Below, piece after piece: positions 61,104 through 64,000 of a stretch of 64,000 nt of DNA (its first letter is position 1; each line of letters starts with the position of its first letter). Where the stretch lies: contig NZ_JAOVZO020000001.1 in the NCBI RefSeq assembly GCF_025717065.2, forward strand, positions 434,001 to 498,000. The letters are read 5' to 3'. Source of the DNA: Tahibacter soli. GTDB lineage: Bacteria; Pseudomonadota; Gammaproteobacteria; Xanthomonadales; Rhodanobacteraceae. The notes beneath the pieces are model-generated. The model did no database searches. It had not been told where the DNA came from and saw nothing but the letters and a program-made list of their open reading frames with translations. The position numbers were made by a program, and so were the translations under genes.

Positions 61104-61653
61104 GCGCAGCCTTTCGGAGCTGTACCGCCAACTCAACGCCCACGCGCCGCTGTCGTCGCGGGCGCTGATCGACAGCGAAACCGCCGTTCGCGCTTCGCGC
61201 GGCCGTGTCGTGCCGCACGAGCGCCTGGAAGTTGCCGGCGCCCTCGCGGCATCGACCGCCCACGCCGATCTCGTGCGCCTGCTGCGCGCGCTCGAACCGG
61301 CCTCGACCGAGCTTGCGCAGTCGCTCGCGCAGTCCGCGCCGGTGCACGAGCATCGCGAACGGCACCAGCGCGTGGCGCACGGCCGCCGTCACGGCGAGCG
61401 CGGCTGGCAGTGGGGCGCGCTGGCGGCGAGTCTGGTGGCGGCGGTCGCGCTGTTCGCGGCCCGCGGCAACATCCATGGCATGGGCGAAGAAGCGGCGCTG
61501 GCCAAGCTCCACGACGCGCCCGTCGACGGCATCTTCGGCAACGCCCTGGAAACCCGTTTCGCGCACCACGACAAGAGCGACACGATCTCGCGCGCCGATT
61601 TCAACGGCGACCGACCCGACCACATCTTCAGCGGCAGACTCGGCGGCGGCTGA
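61096..61653 (+). CDS. Single-pass membrane protein, probable anti-sigma partner
   Basis: A 185-residue protein with a long cytoplasmic N-terminus, one transmembrane helix (residues 106-123, WGALAASLVAAVALFAA) and a short periplasmic tail. It starts inside the sigma-factor gene (8-bp overlap) and is its likely regulator. No ZAS zinc motif is seen; the N-terminal part is helical and may clamp the sigma factor. No family is recognised, so the role rests on the overlap and topology. A bidirectional terminator follows. Confidence 0.7.
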   Translation: MTERSLSELYRQLNAHAPLSSRALIDSETAVRASRGRVVPHERLEVAGALAASTAHADLVRLLRALEPASTELAQSLAQSAPVHEHRERHQRVAHGRRHGERGWQWGALAASLVAAVALFAARGNIHGMGEEAALAKLHDAPVDGIFGNALETRFAHHDKSDTISRADFNGDRPDHIFSGRLGGG

Positions 61654-61675
61654 CGCGCCGGATCGACGGTTTGCG

Positions 61676-61704
61676 AAAAAGCCCGGCTTCGCGCCGGGCT
61701 TTTT
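61676..61704. terminator. Bidirectional terminator between convergent genes
   Basis: GCCCGGC and GCCGGGC pair around TTCGC, flanked by AAAAA on the left and TTTTT on the right, so it can end transcripts from both the anti-sigma gene and prfC. Confidence 0.88.
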
Positions 61705-61724
61705 CGTTAGCGAAGCCGTCGTCG

Positions 61725-63332
61725 TCAGACCTCGACCGCCGTCGCGTGCTCGCGCGTCGCGGCAAAGCGGATATCGGGCCAGCGTTCCTGCGTCAGCTGC
61801 AGGTTCACGCGGCTCGGCGCGAGATAGACGAGTTCGCCGGCTGCGTCGATCGCGAGGTTCATCGCCGCCTTGTCGCGGAATTCCTCGAGCTTCTTCGCGT
61901 TCGTCGCGTGCACCCAGCGCGCGGTCGCCACGGCGATCTGCTCGAACAGGCACTCGACGCCGTATTCGTCCTTCAGGCGATACGCGACCACGTCGAACTG
62001 CAGCACGCCGACCGCGCCCAGGATCAGGTCGTTCGACATCAGCGGGCGGAAGAACTGCGTCGCGCCTTCTTCCGACAGCTGCGCCAGGCCCTTCTGCAGC
62101 TGCTTGATCTTGAGCGGATCGCGCAGGCGCGCGCGGCGGAAGAGTTCCGGCGCGAAGTTCGGGATGCCGGTGAACGACAGCGCTTCGCCTTCGCTGAACG
62201 TGTCGCCGATCGAGATCGTGCCGTGGTTGTGGATGCCGATCACGTCGCCGGGATACGCCTCGGCGACGATTTCACGGTCGGACGCCATGAACGTGAGCGC
62301 GTTCGCGAGCTTCATTTCCTTGCCGCTGCGCACGTGAAACGCCTTCATGCCGGCCTCGAAGCGGCCCGAGCACACGCGCATGAACGCCACGCGGTCGCGG
62401 TGCATCGGGTCCATGTTCGCCTGGATCTTGAACACGAAACCGGTCATGCGCGGTTCGGATGCGGCGACCTCGCGCGTCGTCGTCGAGCGCGACTTCGGCG
62501 ACGGCGCGTGCTCGACGAAGAAGTCGAGCAGCGGCTGCACGCCGAAGTTGTTCACGGCCGAGCCGAAGAACACCGGCGCCTGGCGCCCGGCGAGATATTC
62601 GGCCGGGTCGAACGGGTGCGACGCGCCTTCGACGAGTTCGAGCTCGTCGCGCAGTTCGCGCAGCATGTCCGCGCCGATGCGCGATGCGAGTTCCGGCGCG
62701 TCGAGCGATGCGTAGATCGTCGAATCCTGGCGCGTGAAGTTGCGGCCCGGTTCGTACAGGTGCACCTCGCCGGTCACGAGGTGATACACGCCCTTCAGGC
62801 GCGAGCCCATGCCGATCGGCCAGGTGATCGGCGCGCACTGGATCTTGAGTACCGATTCCACTTCGTCGAGCAGCTCGATCGGCGAGCGGCCCTCGCGGTC
62901 GAGCTTGTTGATGAAGCTCATGATCGGCGTGTCGCGCAGGCGGCACACCTCCATCAGCTTGATCGTTCGCTCTTCGACGCCCTTGGCGCAGTCGATCACC
63001 ATCAGCGCCGAGTCGACCGCGGTCAGCACGCGATAGGTGTCTTCCGAGAAGTCGGCATGGCCCGGCGTGTCGAGCAGGTTGACGATGCTGTCCTCGTACG
63101 GGAACTGCATCACCGACGAGGTGACCGAAATGCCGCGTTCCTTTTCCAGTGCCATCCAGTCGGATGTCGCGTGCTTGGCGGCCTTGCGCGACTTCACGCT
63201 GCCGGCCATCTGGATCGCGCCGCCGAACAGCAGCAGCTTTTCGGTCAACGTCGTCTTGCCGGCGTCGGGATGGGAAATGATGGCGAACGTGCGGCGTCGC
63301 CGGGTTTGCGTCAGTTGGTCGGTCATGAGCAT
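61725..63332 (-). CDS. prfC: Peptide chain release factor 3
   Basis: A 535-residue translational GTPase that removes RF1 and RF2 from the ribosome after peptide release. The G domain shows the P-loop [12 protein letters not shown], switch segment [26 protein letters not shown] and [10 protein letters not shown]. The domain-3 stretch [13 protein letters not shown] is typical of RF3. Length agrees with E. coli (529). The start may be the first ATG at 63332 or an in-frame ATG six bases later; neither has a clear ribosome-binding site. Confidence 0.97.
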   Translation of the reverse strand: MLMTDQLTQTRRRRTFAIISHPDAGKTTLTEKLLLFGGAIQMAGSVKSRKAAKHATSDWMALEKERGISVTSSVMQFPYEDSIVNLLDTPGHADFSEDTYRVLTAVDSALMVIDCAKGVEERTIKLMEVCRLRDTPIMSFINKLDREGRSPIELLDEVESVLKIQCAPITWPIGMGSRLKGVYHLVTGEVHLYEPGRNFTRQDSTIYASLDAPELASRIGADMLRELRDELELVEGASHPFDPAEYLAGRQAPVFFGSAVNNFGVQPLLDFFVEHAPSPKSRSTTTREVAASEPRMTGFVFKIQANMDPMHRDRVAFMRVCSGRFEAGMKAFHVRSGKEMKLANALTFMASDREIVAEAYPGDVIGIHNHGTISIGDTFSEGEALSFTGIPNFAPELFRRARLRDPLKIKQLQKGLAQLSEEGATQFFRPLMSNDLILGAVGVLQFDVVAYRLKDEYGVECLFEQIAVATARWVHATNAKKLEEFRDKAAMNLAIDAAGELVYLAPSRVNLQLTQERWPDIRFAATREHATAVEV

Positions 63333-63378
63333 CGCGCCGGTCGGACGAGCCGCGGCGCCGGCAGGGAAAGACCGGCGA

Positions 63379-64000
63379 TTATAGCGGGCGCGGGGCGCCG
63401 ACCGCGGCGGACTGCGTGGGAATCGCGATCGGACCGTCCGAACCCGCCAGGCGAAACGGCACCGAAACGAGCTTGAGACCGCGGTTCACCTGCACGCAGA
63501 AGTGCAGATGCGGCCCGGTCGAAAAGCCGGTATTGCCCGATTCGCCGAGCTTCTGGCCGACGTAGACGTGCCGGCCGGCCTGGATCACGACGCTTTCGGG
63601 CCTCAGATGCGCGTAGATCGCCATGCTGCCGTCCGCGTGCAGCACGCGCACGACGTTGGCGCGCGTGCCGAACTTCTCGCGGTCGAGGCCGGCGCCGTAA
63701 TAGTCGTCCTCCACCTGCATCACCACGCCGTCGCGCGCGGCGAGCACCGGCGTGCCTTCGTCCGCGGCGATGTCGATCGCGTAGCGCGACTCGTCGTCGG
63801 TATGGCTGAACGAGCCGCCGAAGCCCTGGCCGATCGCGACCTGGGACGTGCCGAGCGGCCAGCGGTACTCGACGTCGCTGGCCTGCGCGCGCGGATCGCC
63901 CGGCATCGCGCGCATGGCGAGTTCGAACGACGCGCGCCGCGACGGATCGGTCTGCACGAGGTTCGCCAGCACGCGCTCCTCGTTCGCCTGCAGCACCACC
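63379..64000 (-). CDS. M23 family metallopeptidase (5' truncated by window edge)
   Basis: Only the C-terminal 206 residues are visible; the gene continues past the right edge. The M23 zinc site is seen as [28 protein letters not shown], with the first His and Asp, and YAHL...[10 protein letters not shown], with the HxH pair. This lysostaphin/LytM-type domain cleaves peptidoglycan peptide crosslinks or acts as a non-catalytic activator of amidases when the site is broken; here the ligands look intact. It is divergent from no visible gene and ends 46 bp before prfC on the same strand. A signal peptide cannot be checked. Confidence 0.9.
   Translation of the reverse strand, partial: VVLQANEERVLANLVQTDPSRRASFELAMRAMPGDPRAQASDVEYRWPLGTSQVAIGQGFGGSFSHTDDESRYAIDIAADEGTPVLAARDGVVMQVEDDYYGAGLDREKFGTRANVVRVLHADGSMAIYAHLRPESVVIQAGRHVYVGQKLGESGNTGFSTGPHLHFCVQVNRGLKLVSVPFRLAGSDGPIAIPTQSAAVGAPRPL

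Noticed and set aside
61653-61725. tRNA or other RNA gene near the bidirectional terminator
   Set aside because: The gap holds only the hairpin; no cloverleaf or T-loop sequence was found here or elsewhere in the window.

Overview
The window is GC-rich, gene-dense bacterial chromosome. It is most likely from a gammaproteobacterium of the Xanthomonadales (Lysobacterales), perhaps near Rhodanobacteraceae. This is inferred from the mix of large TonB-dependent receptors, an OxyR/AhpC/AhpD peroxide module, GTP-type PEP carboxykinase, a YfhM-type alpha-2-macroglobulin next to PbpC, GC-rich intergenic CCCTCTCCCCC hairpins, and large secreted proteins with a shared C-terminal F-x-[ND]-G-F-[ED] tail. 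I saw no rRNA, tRNA, CRISPR array, insertion sequence or prophage. Both end genes are cut by the window.

Layout. 1-7.7 kb: a truncated PD40/TolB-propeller protein, a repeat-bearing intergenic stretch, an AraC-type regulator, an Oar-like TonB receptor, a glutathione transferase and a lone GyrB-like ATPase. 8-16.3 kb: a 2002-residue membrane-anchored alpha-2-macroglobulin translationally close to penicillin-binding protein 1C. 16.3-18.6 kb: divergent oxyR and ahpC-ahpD (peroxide defence). 18.8-26.7 kb: a secreted M1 aminopeptidase, an orphan Pycsar-type membrane effector, a hotdog-fold protein, and a FadE / alpha-beta hydrolase pair divergent from a TetR regulator. 27-31.7 kb: pckG, a histone-deacetylase-family enzyme, and an ECF sigma / anti-sigma / DUF4097 operon.

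31.8-42.3 kb is the most unusual part. Two TPR-sulfotransferases, a third small sulfotransferase, a prolyl-4-hydroxylase-like 2OG-Fe(II) oxygenase and an aspartyl/asparaginyl beta-hydroxylase-like enzyme sit together, next to a TonB-dependent receptor and a putative outer-membrane protein. This looks like a hydroxylation/sulfation module linked to the outer membrane; its substrate is unknown.

42.6-64 kb: a GAF-GAF-GGDEF-EAL c-di-GMP protein, Hsp33, a secreted NTF2-like protein, two tandem 1.18-kilo-residue subtilisin-like proteases, MtgA, a polyprenyl-type glycosyltransferase, a large Asp-box lipoprotein, a CBS protein, a second sigma / membrane partner pair, release factor 3 and a truncated M23 peptidase. 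The tandem proteases and the lipoprotein share the F-x-[ND]-G-F-[ED] tail.

Functions recur in groups: envelope peptidoglycan and protease defence (A2M, PbpC, MtgA, M23), secreted proteolysis (M1, two S8), oxidative stress, and outer-membrane uptake coupled to unusual modification enzymes. Calls come from reading translations and motifs only; no database search was run.
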